A stretch of 34,869 nt of DNA from NCBI GenBank assembly GCA_003233235.1, contig QILF01000134.1, forward strand, positions 1 to 34,869, written 5' to 3'. This stretch comes from Zetaproteobacteria bacterium. GTDB lineage: Bacteria; Pseudomonadota; Zetaproteobacteria; Mariprofundales; Mariprofundaceae. Positions 1 through 8,077 of this stretch are shown one piece after another. Each line of letters opens with the position of its first letter. The stretch's first letter is position 1. Position numbers and translations under genes: made by a program. Below the pieces are notes generated by a model that worked only from the letters and a program-made list of their open reading frames with translations, was not told where the DNA came from and searched no databases.

Positions 1-244
1 GTGTGATTGCCACCATAAGACGAGCATTGCTTATATATCAATGTTTTTAAAGAGAAAATTCGTTAAACAAGCCCTAGCTCTTTCCTTTTTCAAATGAGAT
101 TCAGGATATGTTGCAAACTTATAAACATTCTATTTCATTGAATCGACTTCGTATAGATATTGCTTGGCTTATCGAACAGGGGGGGTTATAACGTTCAAAA
201 TAGCAGATTCTTTTTGGATGGTGCTCATGGCCCAATATTTTTTA

Positions 245-272
245 TTTACAAATGCACGATTAAAGTTACATT
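245..272 (+). promoter_or_regulatory. Putative sigma70 promoter of the mqsR operon (TTTACA - 16 bp - TACATT)
   Basis: TTTACA at 245-250 and TACATT at 267-272, just upstream of the operator and the GTG start at 309. Confidence 0.35.
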
Positions 273-288
273 GCGTATCTGCGACAAT

Positions 289-303
289 TAACCTGAGAGG
301 TTA
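289..303 (+). promoter_or_regulatory. MqsA-type operator palindrome TAACCT-GAG-AGGTTA
   Basis: Perfect inverted repeat matching the known MqsA operator pattern AACCT-N(2-4)-AGGTT, 6 bp upstream of the mqsR start codon. Confidence 0.75.
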
Positions 304-308
304 TTTTA

Positions 309-626
309 GTGCATAGAAGACCGACCTACTCACTGGATGAGATTAAGGCCCATTTTTCTGATCGAGATCGAATCCATCTTAGTAGAGAGGCTCGACACGA
401 CAGTGTGGCACTAGGAATGAGCGATCAAGATATTGTTGATGTTGTACAAAAATTAACATGCTGGAATTTCTACAAGAGTATGCGAGGCACAAAAGACTCA
501 AGGATCATGCATGATGTATACAAACAAATGTGGAATGGTAATCAACTGTATTTAAAGTTTATTAGGAATTATGACCAAACCATGATTATGCTTGTTTCAT
601 GTAAGGAGGATGAAAGTTATGTCTAG
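309..626 (+). CDS. mqsR: MqsR-family mRNA interferase toxin (GTG start)
   Basis: Contains FYKSM...MHDVYKQMWNGNQLYLKF..., matching MqsR motifs (FYKSM...WQDVY...GQVYLK); followed by mqsA-like gene. Confidence 0.85.
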   Translation: MHRRPTYSLDEIKAHFSDRDRIHLSREARHDSVALGMSDQDIVDVVQKLTCWNFYKSMRGTKDSRIMHDVYKQMWNGNQLYLKFIRNYDQTMIMLVSCKEDESYV

Positions 627-1197
627 TGAAAAATGCCCATTTTGTTCGGAAGGTGAATTGGTTCGGCGCGTTGAGATCGAAACATATGTCTACAAAGAAC
701 TTTCCGTTACTGTGGATCAGCCAGGAATGTATTGCTCTAATTGTAACGAAGCCATTCTTAATGGTGATGATCTTAAAGAGACCCGCCGTGCTATTCACGA
801 TTTGCACGCACAAGGTGATGGCTTCTTAACCTCTGCAGAAGTGAAGCAGATTAGAGAGAAGATTGGTTTCACACAAAAGGAAGCTGGTAATTTCTTTGGT
901 GGGGGCGTAAACGCCTTTTCACGATATGAGCGTGGAACAGCAAGACAGAGTAAGGCTATCGACATTTTGTTGAGGCTATTTAATGCTAGGCCTGAATTGC
1001 TCGCTAGTTTTCATTTTGATGGCTTTGTGTCTGTTATTCCTGAATATTCTGGCACATGGCGACCTTTTTTATCAATTAAAGAACATTCTTACATGCAGGT
1101 TGTGGGAACCACAAGCGAATCATCATCGGATAATCTGGCTTACATGCCTACAGCCAATGACAGTGAACCACAATTTAAAATGGTAGTTAATGGGTAA
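619..1197 (+). CDS. mqsA: MqsA-like antitoxin: N-terminal zinc-binding domain (CPFC...CSNC), HTH domain, C-terminal extension
   Basis: CPFCSEGELV...YCSNCNEAIL and HTH FTQKEAGNFFGGGVNAFSRYERG; AAGGAGG at 603-609 favours ATG at 619; overlaps the mqsR end by 8 nt. Confidence 0.85.
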   Translation: MSSEKCPFCSEGELVRRVEIETYVYKELSVTVDQPGMYCSNCNEAILNGDDLKETRRAIHDLHAQGDGFLTSAEVKQIREKIGFTQKEAGNFFGGGVNAFSRYERGTARQSKAIDILLRLFNARPELLASFHFDGFVSVIPEYSGTWRPFLSIKEHSYMQVVGTTSESSSDNLAYMPTANDSEPQFKMVVNG

Positions 1198-1203
1198 CAT
1201 CAA

Positions 1204-1656
1204 ATGCTATTGACTTTGGAAAAATATTTTGTGCTTGAGAGTAATATTAAGGCTAACGAAGAGTTTGTGCCTGAAGCTATTAAAAAATTGAACTATGATA
1301 TTGAAGCTGCTGGTGAGTTGTATGAAAACAGCGAGGATAATAACAAATTCCGCATTGTCATTTCTATAACTTTTGATAGGAAAAAGGGTTCAAGAAAAAA
1401 ATCTGTGCCATATAGCGGATTTCTCAAAATAGCTGGGCTCGTTGAATTGAACGACAATGTACCTGATGAAAAAAAAGAACCTTTGTTGATGGTGAGTGGG
1501 TTGTCTTTACTTTATAGCGCAGCTAGGGAACACATTGCATCAATTACAGCGAGAGGCCCTTGGGAGCCATTCTATCTCCCAATCATTAGTTTTCGGAAAG
1601 ATGAGTCGACGATTGACGGGGAAATCATGGGCGACAAGTGTAAGAAAAGGGGATGA
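1204..1656 (+). CDS. mqsC: SecB-like chaperone of a toxin-antitoxin-chaperone (TAC) module
   Basis: LLYSAAREHIASITARGPWEPFYLPIISF resembles the SecB signature ([28 protein letters not shown]); immediately downstream of mqsA. Confidence 0.75.
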   Translation: MLLTLEKYFVLESNIKANEEFVPEAIKKLNYDIEAAGELYENSEDNNKFRIVISITFDRKKGSRKKSVPYSGFLKIAGLVELNDNVPDEKKEPLLMVSGLSLLYSAAREHIASITARGPWEPFYLPIISFRKDESTIDGEIMGDKCKKRG

Positions 1657-1869
1657 ATCCCCATGATTTAAGCATGAGCGACAAAAGATCAAATCATATT
1701 GGCCCGACGAGGCTGAGGCATCAGGGCTCATGTATGTTATCGGTGAATTCAATCTCAACATCTTCTTAAAATGTCCGAATCAGTCGTTTTGCATTTAGCT
1801 GCGTGCATGCCAGCATCGGGGCATACTATTCCGGGAGTGAAGCCACGTGAGCGCCAAGGTGAATAAATC

Positions 1870-2889
1870 GTGAACAAAGCAGCTAAAACCATGCGTATTC
1901 TGTCCGGCATGCGGCCTACGGGGCGTTTGCATCTGGGGCATAAAAAGGGTGTGCTGGACAACTGGTTGAAGCTGCAAGACGAGCATCACTGCTTCTTTTT
2001 CGCCGCCGACTGGCATGCGTTGACCACCGATTACGCCAATCCCGGCATCGTCCAGCAGACGATTTGGGATATGCTGATTGATTGGCTGGCGGTCGGTATC
2101 GACCCTGAAAAATGCGTGATTTTTATCCAGTCCGAGGTACCGCAGCATGCTGAATTGCATCTGCTGTTTTCGTTTATCACACCGCTGCCGTGGCTGGAGC
2201 GCGTGCCAACGTACAAGGATCAAATTGAGCAGTTGCGCGAAAAAGACTTGGGAACCTACGGGTTTCTCGGTTATCCGCTGCTGCAATCGGCAGATATTTT
2301 GATGTATCGCGCCGATGCGGTGCCGGTCGGCGAAGATCAGGTGCCGCATGTCGAATTGACACGCGAAGTGGCGCGCCGTTTCAATCATCTCTACCGCAAG
2401 CCGGATCAGCCGCTGTTTCCCGAACCGGAATCGCTGCTCATGCCCGCTTCCAAACTGCCGGGCTTAGACGGGCGTAAAATGAGTAAATCGTACAACAACA
2501 CGATTGAGCTCGGCGAGGAATGGAAGGTCACCGATAAAAAGGTGCGCACCATGCCCACCGATCCGGCGCGCGTGCGCCGCGATGATCCGGGCACACCGGA
2601 AAAATGCCCGGTCTGGGATTTTCACAAACTATATTCGACTGAGGAAGAGCGTGCCGAGGTGCATGCCGGTTGTACCAGCGCCGGAATTGGTTGCCTGGAT
2701 TGCAAAAAGGTACTGCTGGCGCATTTAGAAGAAGAATTGCAACCGATTCGCGAGCGTCGTGCGGATATTGCCGCGCATCCCGACGATTTGCGTGATGTGG
2801 TGCGCAGCGGCAACGAACGCGCTCGCATCGAAGCCGAACGGACGATGGAAAAAGTGCGGCGCACGCTGAAAATGGGTTATCGCGTTTGA
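1870..2889 (+). CDS. trpS: Tryptophanyl-tRNA synthetase
   Basis: ILSGMRPTGRLHLGHKKGVLDNW and GRKMSKSYNNTI (HIGH/KMSKS class I signatures, TrpRS-like). Confidence 0.93.
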   Translation: MNKAAKTMRILSGMRPTGRLHLGHKKGVLDNWLKLQDEHHCFFFAADWHALTTDYANPGIVQQTIWDMLIDWLAVGIDPEKCVIFIQSEVPQHAELHLLFSFITPLPWLERVPTYKDQIEQLREKDLGTYGFLGYPLLQSADILMYRADAVPVGEDQVPHVELTREVARRFNHLYRKPDQPLFPEPESLLMPASKLPGLDGRKMSKSYNNTIELGEEWKVTDKKVRTMPTDPARVRRDDPGTPEKCPVWDFHKLYSTEEERAEVHAGCTSAGIGCLDCKKVLLAHLEEELQPIRERRADIAAHPDDLRDVVRSGNERARIEAERTMEKVRRTLKMGYRV

Positions 2890-3695
2890 TGTCGCCGGAA
2901 AACATGACGGATGCTTCGCTGCAAACTGTATCGCAAGCGGTGCCACAAGCTATTCCGACATCCGCGCCGAAGACGATGTTTCCCGATATGGCGCCGGTCA
3001 GCCTCGATGCCTTTGAGGGGCCGTTGGATGTGTTGTTGCACCTGATTCGCGAACAGAAAATGGAAATTTTCGATATTCCAATTGCGCCGCTGACTGTGCA
3101 ATATCTGAATATTCTCGAAGCGCAGCAGCCGCTGGATCTGGAATATGCAGGTGATTATCTGGTCATGGCCAGCACCTTGGCTCAAATCAAAAGCCGCATG
3201 CTGCTGCCGCGTCCTGAAGTAAACGAGGACGGCGAGGCAGTCGATCCGCGTGCCGAACTGGTCGCCCAATTGCTGGCCTACGAACAATATCGCGCCGCCG
3301 CCGAAGAATTGGATGCAGCACCGCGATTGGGTCGCGATGTGTTCACACGTAGCCATTTTGCCGAGGCGAACGAAGTCGAGCGGCCATTGCCGGAACCCGA
3401 TTTGGATGCCTTGCTTATCGCTTTCCGGCAGGTGCTGAAGCGCGTCGGCGGCGAAGTTCGCCAGCATATTTTTATGGATACGATGAGCGTGCGCGAGCAG
3501 ATGAGTCATGTGCTCGAACGCCTGAAAAAGGGCGGCTTGCTGTTTGATGAATTGCTTGAAGGCGCTAATCGCGAGGCCATTGTAACGACATTTCTCGCCA
3601 TTCTCGAATTGTGGCGCAATCAGGCGATCAATGTTGTGCAGGATGCTTGTTTTTCATCAATCAGCATCCTGCCGAAAGAAACTGTGACCGCATGA
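2886..3695 (+). CDS. scpA: Segregation and condensation protein A
   Basis: FEGPLDVLLHLIREQKMEIFDIPIAPLTVQYL...DLEYAGDYLVMASTLAQIKSRMLLP is typical ScpA; overlaps trpS and scpB. Confidence 0.93.
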   Translation: MMSPENMTDASLQTVSQAVPQAIPTSAPKTMFPDMAPVSLDAFEGPLDVLLHLIREQKMEIFDIPIAPLTVQYLNILEAQQPLDLEYAGDYLVMASTLAQIKSRMLLPRPEVNEDGEAVDPRAELVAQLLAYEQYRAAAEELDAAPRLGRDVFTRSHFAEANEVERPLPEPDLDALLIAFRQVLKRVGGEVRQHIFMDTMSVREQMSHVLERLKKGGLLFDELLEGANREAIVTTFLAILELWRNQAINVVQDACFSSISILPKETVTA

Positions 3696-4519
3696 CTACC
3701 GCCAATCCCGCTGCCGCCCCATTCGATAATCTCTCTGCTAATCTCGAAGCGCTGATTGTCGCCAGCGACGAGCCGTTATCGCTGGCTCGTATGCGCGCTT
3801 TGACCGATGCGACTTCCGCCGATCTGCGCGCGGCGCTGAACGAGTTGGAAGATCATTACCATGATCGCGGCATTTGTTTACACGAAATTGCCGGTGGTTG
3901 GCAATTTCGCAGTGCGCCACAGTTTTCTGATACCGTGCAGCAATTGTGGCAGAGTCGTCCGCCGCGATTATCGCGCTCAATGCTTGAAACCTTATCCATT
4001 ATCGCTTACCGCCAACCGACCACGCGCGGCGAAATCGAAATGCTGCGCGGCGTAAAGGTGTCCAGTTCGATTATCGGCGGTTTGCAGGAGCGCGGCTGGA
4101 TTAAGGTGCTCGGACGCAAAGAAGTTCCCGGACGACCGCATTTATATGGCACATCTAAGACATTTCTCATCGATTTCGGTTTGAATTCACTTGCCGATCT
4201 ACCGGAAATCGCCCAATTGATGGATCAGGAAGAACTGGAAGCCGCAGCACGCAGTCAATTCGATGCAAACAACGAAGAAAACACCCCGAAAAATATGGAC
4301 ATCCCCTATGAAGAAACCACAGAATCAAGCAGCGCGCCCACCGCGCAAGCGAATCAAAATAAAAGCGAGACACCGCTTGAACGCGGACGGTTTGAACGGT
4401 TCAAGTCCGAACAACTCGAATCTGGACAGTTCAAATCCAGACAATTCGAATCCGAACGGCCCGAATCCGAACGGCCCGAATCCCAACAAACGGAATCCGT
4501 GGAAAACGAAGAACAGTAA
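3692..4519 (+). CDS. scpB: Segregation and condensation protein B with low-complexity C-terminal tail
   Basis: LEALIVASDEPLSLARMRALT...LSIIAYRQPTTRGEIEMLRGV...GRKEVPGRPHLYGTSKTFLIDFGL; ATGA overlap with scpA supports start 3692. Confidence 0.92.
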   Translation: MTTANPAAAPFDNLSANLEALIVASDEPLSLARMRALTDATSADLRAALNELEDHYHDRGICLHEIAGGWQFRSAPQFSDTVQQLWQSRPPRLSRSMLETLSIIAYRQPTTRGEIEMLRGVKVSSSIIGGLQERGWIKVLGRKEVPGRPHLYGTSKTFLIDFGLNSLADLPEIAQLMDQEELEAAARSQFDANNEENTPKNMDIPYEETTESSSAPTAQANQNKSETPLERGRFERFKSEQLESGQFKSRQFESERPESERPESQQTESVENEEQ

Positions 4520-5345
4520 TAACCCCGCAAAACCATCCGGGAATCCATCTGGAAAACAAACCGGCGGCAAACCAGCACAACGCAAACCCGCACCCGAAAA
4601 ACCAGCTACAGGTGAACGGCTGAACCGTTATCTGGCCAGCACAGGCTTGTGTTCACGCCGCGAAGCGGATCGCCGTATTGCCGCCGGGCGCATCAAAGTG
4701 AACGGCGAGATCGTCGAGGATATGGGCCGCCGCGTACAGTCGGGCGATATTGTTCTAGCCGACGACAAAGCAGCCGCAGCACTGACCGAACACACCTATT
4801 TATTGTTCCACAAACCGCCCGGTATGCTGTGCTCGCGGCGTGACGATCGCGGACGCGCGCTGATTTACGATACGCTGGATGTTGCAGCCAACGTGCAATC
4901 GGTCGGTCGTCTTGATATGGATAGCGAAGGCCTGCTGTTGCTCACCGACGATGGCGAACTGGCACGTGCGCTGACCCGTCCCGGCGCAAATATTCCGCGT
5001 ATTTACCGCGTGCGTATCACCGGTCATCCCGATATGGATACCCTGCAACAACTGCGCTGCGGCGGTATTGATATGGGTCGTAACGAGGAAAGTGATGCGT
5101 GGAATGTAGTGGTTGATGCCGAAAAAAGCAGCCACACATGGTTAACGATTACCATCCGTCGCGGACGCTGGCGCGAAGTGCGCCGCACCCTTGATGCCAG
5201 CGGGCACAAGGTGCGCAGACTGCTGCGCGTCGAATTTGCAACCCAGAAACTCGGCGACCTGCCGCAAGGCTCGGTGCGCCCGCTAAAACCCGGCGAAGTG
5301 CTGCAACTCAAACGCACCGCAGGACTGAAAAAACAGAAAAATTAA
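4308..5345 (+). CDS. rluB: 23S rRNA pseudouridine synthase (RluB/RsuA family) with basic, Asn/Pro-rich N-terminal extension
   Basis: ERLNRYLASTGLCSRREADRRIAAGRIKVNGE (S4 domain) and VGRLDMDSEGLLLLTDDGELARALTRP (RsuA-type catalytic motif). Confidence 0.88.
   Translation: MKKPQNQAARPPRKRIKIKARHRLNADGLNGSSPNNSNLDSSNPDNSNPNGPNPNGPNPNKRNPWKTKNSNNPAKPSGNPSGKQTGGKPAQRKPAPEKPATGERLNRYLASTGLCSRREADRRIAAGRIKVNGEIVEDMGRRVQSGDIVLADDKAAAALTEHTYLLFHKPPGMLCSRRDDRGRALIYDTLDVAANVQSVGRLDMDSEGLLLLTDDGELARALTRPGANIPRIYRVRITGHPDMDTLQQLRCGGIDMGRNEESDAWNVVVDAEKSSHTWLTITIRRGRWREVRRTLDASGHKVRRLLRVEFATQKLGDLPQGSVRPLKPGEVLQLKRTAGLKKQKN
4388..4491 (+). repeat. Degenerate ~15-bp tandem repeat (CGAATCCGAACGGCC-like) in the scpB/rluB overlap
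   Basis: CGAATCCGAACGGCC at 4447-4461 and 4462-4476, then CGAATCCCAACAAAC at 4477-4491; degenerate TTCAAATCC/CTCGAATCT units upstream. Confidence 0.7.
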
Positions 5346-5371
5346 CAACGACCCGGAACGGATGACGTTGA

Positions 5372-6022
5372 AACAACCAACTCCGAAACAAGCAGCGCCA
5401 CGACCTGCTGCTGGCTGCTTACGGCACGCAGAACTGGTGGCCTGCACAAACGTCGTTTGAGGTCATGGTCGGAGCGATTCTCACCCAGAACACCAACTGG
5501 AAAAACGTTGAAAAAGCCATCTTCAACCTGAAACAGGCCGATGCCTTGCACGCGGAGGCGATACTGGATATGGATAATGCGCGCCTGCGCGAACTGATTC
5601 GTCCTTCCGGATTTTTCAACCAGAAAGCGGATCGCCTCAAATTATTCTGCACATTTTATCTTCGCCACGGCAAAGAAAATGGATTAAAAAAGCTCCCCAA
5701 TCCGCGTGCCGAACTGCTTGCCCAAAAAGGCATCGGCCCGGAAACCGCTGACTCTATCCTGCTCTACGCACTGCAGATGCCGGTTTTTGTCGTTGATGCC
5801 TACACCCGTCGCATCTTCTCCCGCCTCGGCCTGATTTCTGCCGATATCGATTACACCGCAACACAGACGTTGTTCATGAACCATCTGCCTGCGGATGTCC
5901 TGCTGTTCAATACATACCACGCGCTGATTGTCGAACACGCCAAACGCCACTGCCGCGTCAAACCGGATTGTGCTACCTGCCCGCTTCTTTGCTGCTGTGA
6001 TTCTGCTATCTCAAACTCCTGA
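5372..6022 (+). CDS. Endonuclease III-like (HhH-GPD) DNA glycosylase family protein; N-terminus unclear
   Basis: VMVGAILTQNTNWKNVEKAI...LAQKGIGPETADSILLYALQMPVFVVDAYTRRI...C-x6-C-x2-C-x4-C tail. Open frame begins after TGA 5369-5371; first ATG is at 5465. Confidence 0.8.
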   Translation, partial: NNQLRNKQRHDLLLAAYGTQNWWPAQTSFEVMVGAILTQNTNWKNVEKAIFNLKQADALHAEAILDMDNARLRELIRPSGFFNQKADRLKLFCTFYLRHGKENGLKKLPNPRAELLAQKGIGPETADSILLYALQMPVFVVDAYTRRIFSRLGLISADIDYTATQTLFMNHLPADVLLFNTYHALIVEHAKRHCRVKPDCATCPLLCCCDSAISNS

Positions 6023-6069
6023 ACAAGATTCCCCTTTGTATCTTTATGTCTCTGTGGTGATATTAACGC

Positions 6070-7938
6070 ATGTGGATTGAAGCCCCTATTGATTTAAACA
6101 CCTTGCCACGCGAGCCGGGGGTGTACCGTATGCTTGATGGTGAGCGCAAGGTGCTTTACATCGGCAAGGCGCGAAATTTGCGCAAACGTGTATCCAGTTA
6201 TTTTCAGCGGCAGCCTGATTCGCCACGCACGCAGGCAATGGTGCAGCAGATTTGCGACCTGAATTTCAGCGTCACGCCATCGGAAGCCGAAGCACTGATT
6301 CTTGAACACAATCTGATCAAACAACTCAAGCCGCGCTACAATGTGTTGCTCAAGGATGCAAAATCTTATCCCTATATTTTGCTCAGCGATGCCGTTTACC
6401 CGCGTTTAATCATGCATCGCGGCAAACGCGACCGCCCCGGCGAATATTTCGGGCCATTCCCGAATGCCGGGGCGGTGCATGAAACCCTGCACCAGATGCA
6501 ATCGCTGTTTCGCATTCGTGATTGCGAGGATGCGGTATTTCGCAATCGTTCGCGCCCGTGCATGCAGCACCAGATTGGCCGCTGCACAGCGCCCTGCTGC
6601 GATGCCGTCTCGAAAACCGAATACCGGCAACAGGTGGATGATGCACGCGGCTTTCTCAAAGGTAAAAACGATGCCCTGCTGCGCCACTGGGAGGTGCAAA
6701 TGCAAGAGGCCGCCGATGCACTTGATTTTGAGCAAGCGGGCACACTCCGTGACCGTATCAAGGCTTTGCGTAGCGTTCTAGCCGGTTCGGAAGGCGGAGC
6801 ACTGCCGGAAAATGCCGATGCCATTGCGCTGATTCGTCATGCAACCGGTGTGACCGCTTGCATCGGGGTTCGGCGTGGAGGACGTAATCTCGGCACGCAC
6901 AGTATTCGTGTCGATCAGGCGGTGGATGCCGATAATCTGGAGATTTTACAATCGTTTTTTGCCGAACGTTACCGCCGTGAAACACCGCCAAAAAACATCA
7001 TGCTCGAAACCAGCGAACCGGCTGCTACTGAGTTGGCTCGGTTACTGAAACTTCTCGCTCCGCAAACCCGTTTCACACTACACCGCCCACAACGCGGCGC
7101 ACGCCGTGAATGGCTACTGCAAGTGCGCCGCTCCGGCGAACAATTACAGGCCACGCGCAGCCGTGACAATCAGCAACCGGCATTTGTTGCGCTGGCGGAA
7201 TTTCTGAACCTGCCCGCCACCCCGAAAATCATCGCCGCCGTAGACAACGCCCATCTCGGCGGCAAACAAACCGTAGCCGCTATCGTCTATGCCGACTGGA
7301 ATGGCGCCGACAAGGATCATTACCGCCGCTACAAATTGGATGATATATCGGCGGGGGATGATGTATCGGCGGGGGATGATGTTCCGGCTGGCGACGATTA
7401 CGCGGCGATGCAAGCGGTACTCGGGCGTTTTTTTCGTGCAATTTCGGAACATGAACTGCCTGCACCCGATGTGATGCTGATTGACGGCGGACGCGGCCAG
7501 CTCGGCATCGCGATTGAAGCGGCAAAGCATGCCGGGTTAGCGGATATGAAACTGGCCGGTGTAGCCAAAGGTGACGGGCGCAAAGTTGGCGAAGAAACCA
7601 TCTGGCCGGGTTGGTTAGGAGATCAGGAAAATCCCCCCCCCGGCATCGGTAAACCACTAAAACCGGGCCGCCACTCCGCCGCCCTGCTGCTCATCGCCCG
7701 CGTCCGCGACGAGGCACATCGTTTCGCCGGAGCCTATATGCGCAAACGCAAGAAAAAGAGCATGTTCACCTCGCAACTGGACGGCATCCCGGGTATCGGC
7801 CCGTCTAAACGCACCGCTCTGCTGCGCCATTTCGGTGGTATCGAAGGCGTAAAAAAAGCCGCCCGCGATCAATTGGTACAAGTCGAAGGCATCTCCACCG
7901 CACTGGCTGAACGCATTTTTACGGCACTGCACAGGTAG
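6070..7938 (+). CDS. uvrC: UvrABC system protein C (excinuclease ABC subunit C)
   Basis: LPREPGVYRMLDGERKVLYIGKARNLRKRVSSYF (GIY-YIG), UvrB-binding segment, DVMLIDGGRGQLGIA, C-terminal HhH motifs. Confidence 0.95.
   Translation: MWIEAPIDLNTLPREPGVYRMLDGERKVLYIGKARNLRKRVSSYFQRQPDSPRTQAMVQQICDLNFSVTPSEAEALILEHNLIKQLKPRYNVLLKDAKSYPYILLSDAVYPRLIMHRGKRDRPGEYFGPFPNAGAVHETLHQMQSLFRIRDCEDAVFRNRSRPCMQHQIGRCTAPCCDAVSKTEYRQQVDDARGFLKGKNDALLRHWEVQMQEAADALDFEQAGTLRDRIKALRSVLAGSEGGALPENADAIALIRHATGVTACIGVRRGGRNLGTHSIRVDQAVDADNLEILQSFFAERYRRETPPKNIMLETSEPAATELARLLKLLAPQTRFTLHRPQRGARREWLLQVRRSGEQLQATRSRDNQQPAFVALAEFLNLPATPKIIAAVDNAHLGGKQTVAAIVYADWNGADKDHYRRYKLDDISAGDDVSAGDDVPAGDDYAAMQAVLGRFFRAISEHELPAPDVMLIDGGRGQLGIAIEAAKHAGLADMKLAGVAKGDGRKVGEETIWPGWLGDQENPPPGIGKPLKPGRHSAALLLIARVRDEAHRFAGAYMRKRKKKSMFTSQLDGIPGIGPSKRTALLRHFGGIEGVKKAARDQLVQVEGISTALAERIFTALHR
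7339..7392 (+). repeat. In-frame 18-bp tandem repeat x3 within uvrC (DD[IV][SP]AG)
   Basis: gatgatatatcggcgggg / gatgatgtatcggcgggg / gatgatgttccggctggc, encoding DDISAG-DDVSAG-DDVPAG before DDYAAM. Confidence 0.9.
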
Positions 7939-8077
7939 TATTAATCGACTTCTTTCAACCGGAATAAACCATTAAGCGATGCTAAATTCACCTCAACCGA
8001 CACCGAAAAAGAGGCGAATGCACCACCAATAACCCCTCACTCATTTCAGGGTGGCGAGCTTGGTTCAGGCTTGGCGG

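Noticed and set aside
4325-4593. Minus-strand ORFs with repetitive FGPFGFGPFGF / SDSGRSDS peptides
   Set aside because: Antisense translation of the scpB/rluB tandem repeat; no start context or homology recognisable.
7144-7657. Minus-strand ORFs with PRRYIIPRRYII / HPPPIHHPPPIY repeats
   Set aside because: Antisense of the uvrC 18-bp repeat.
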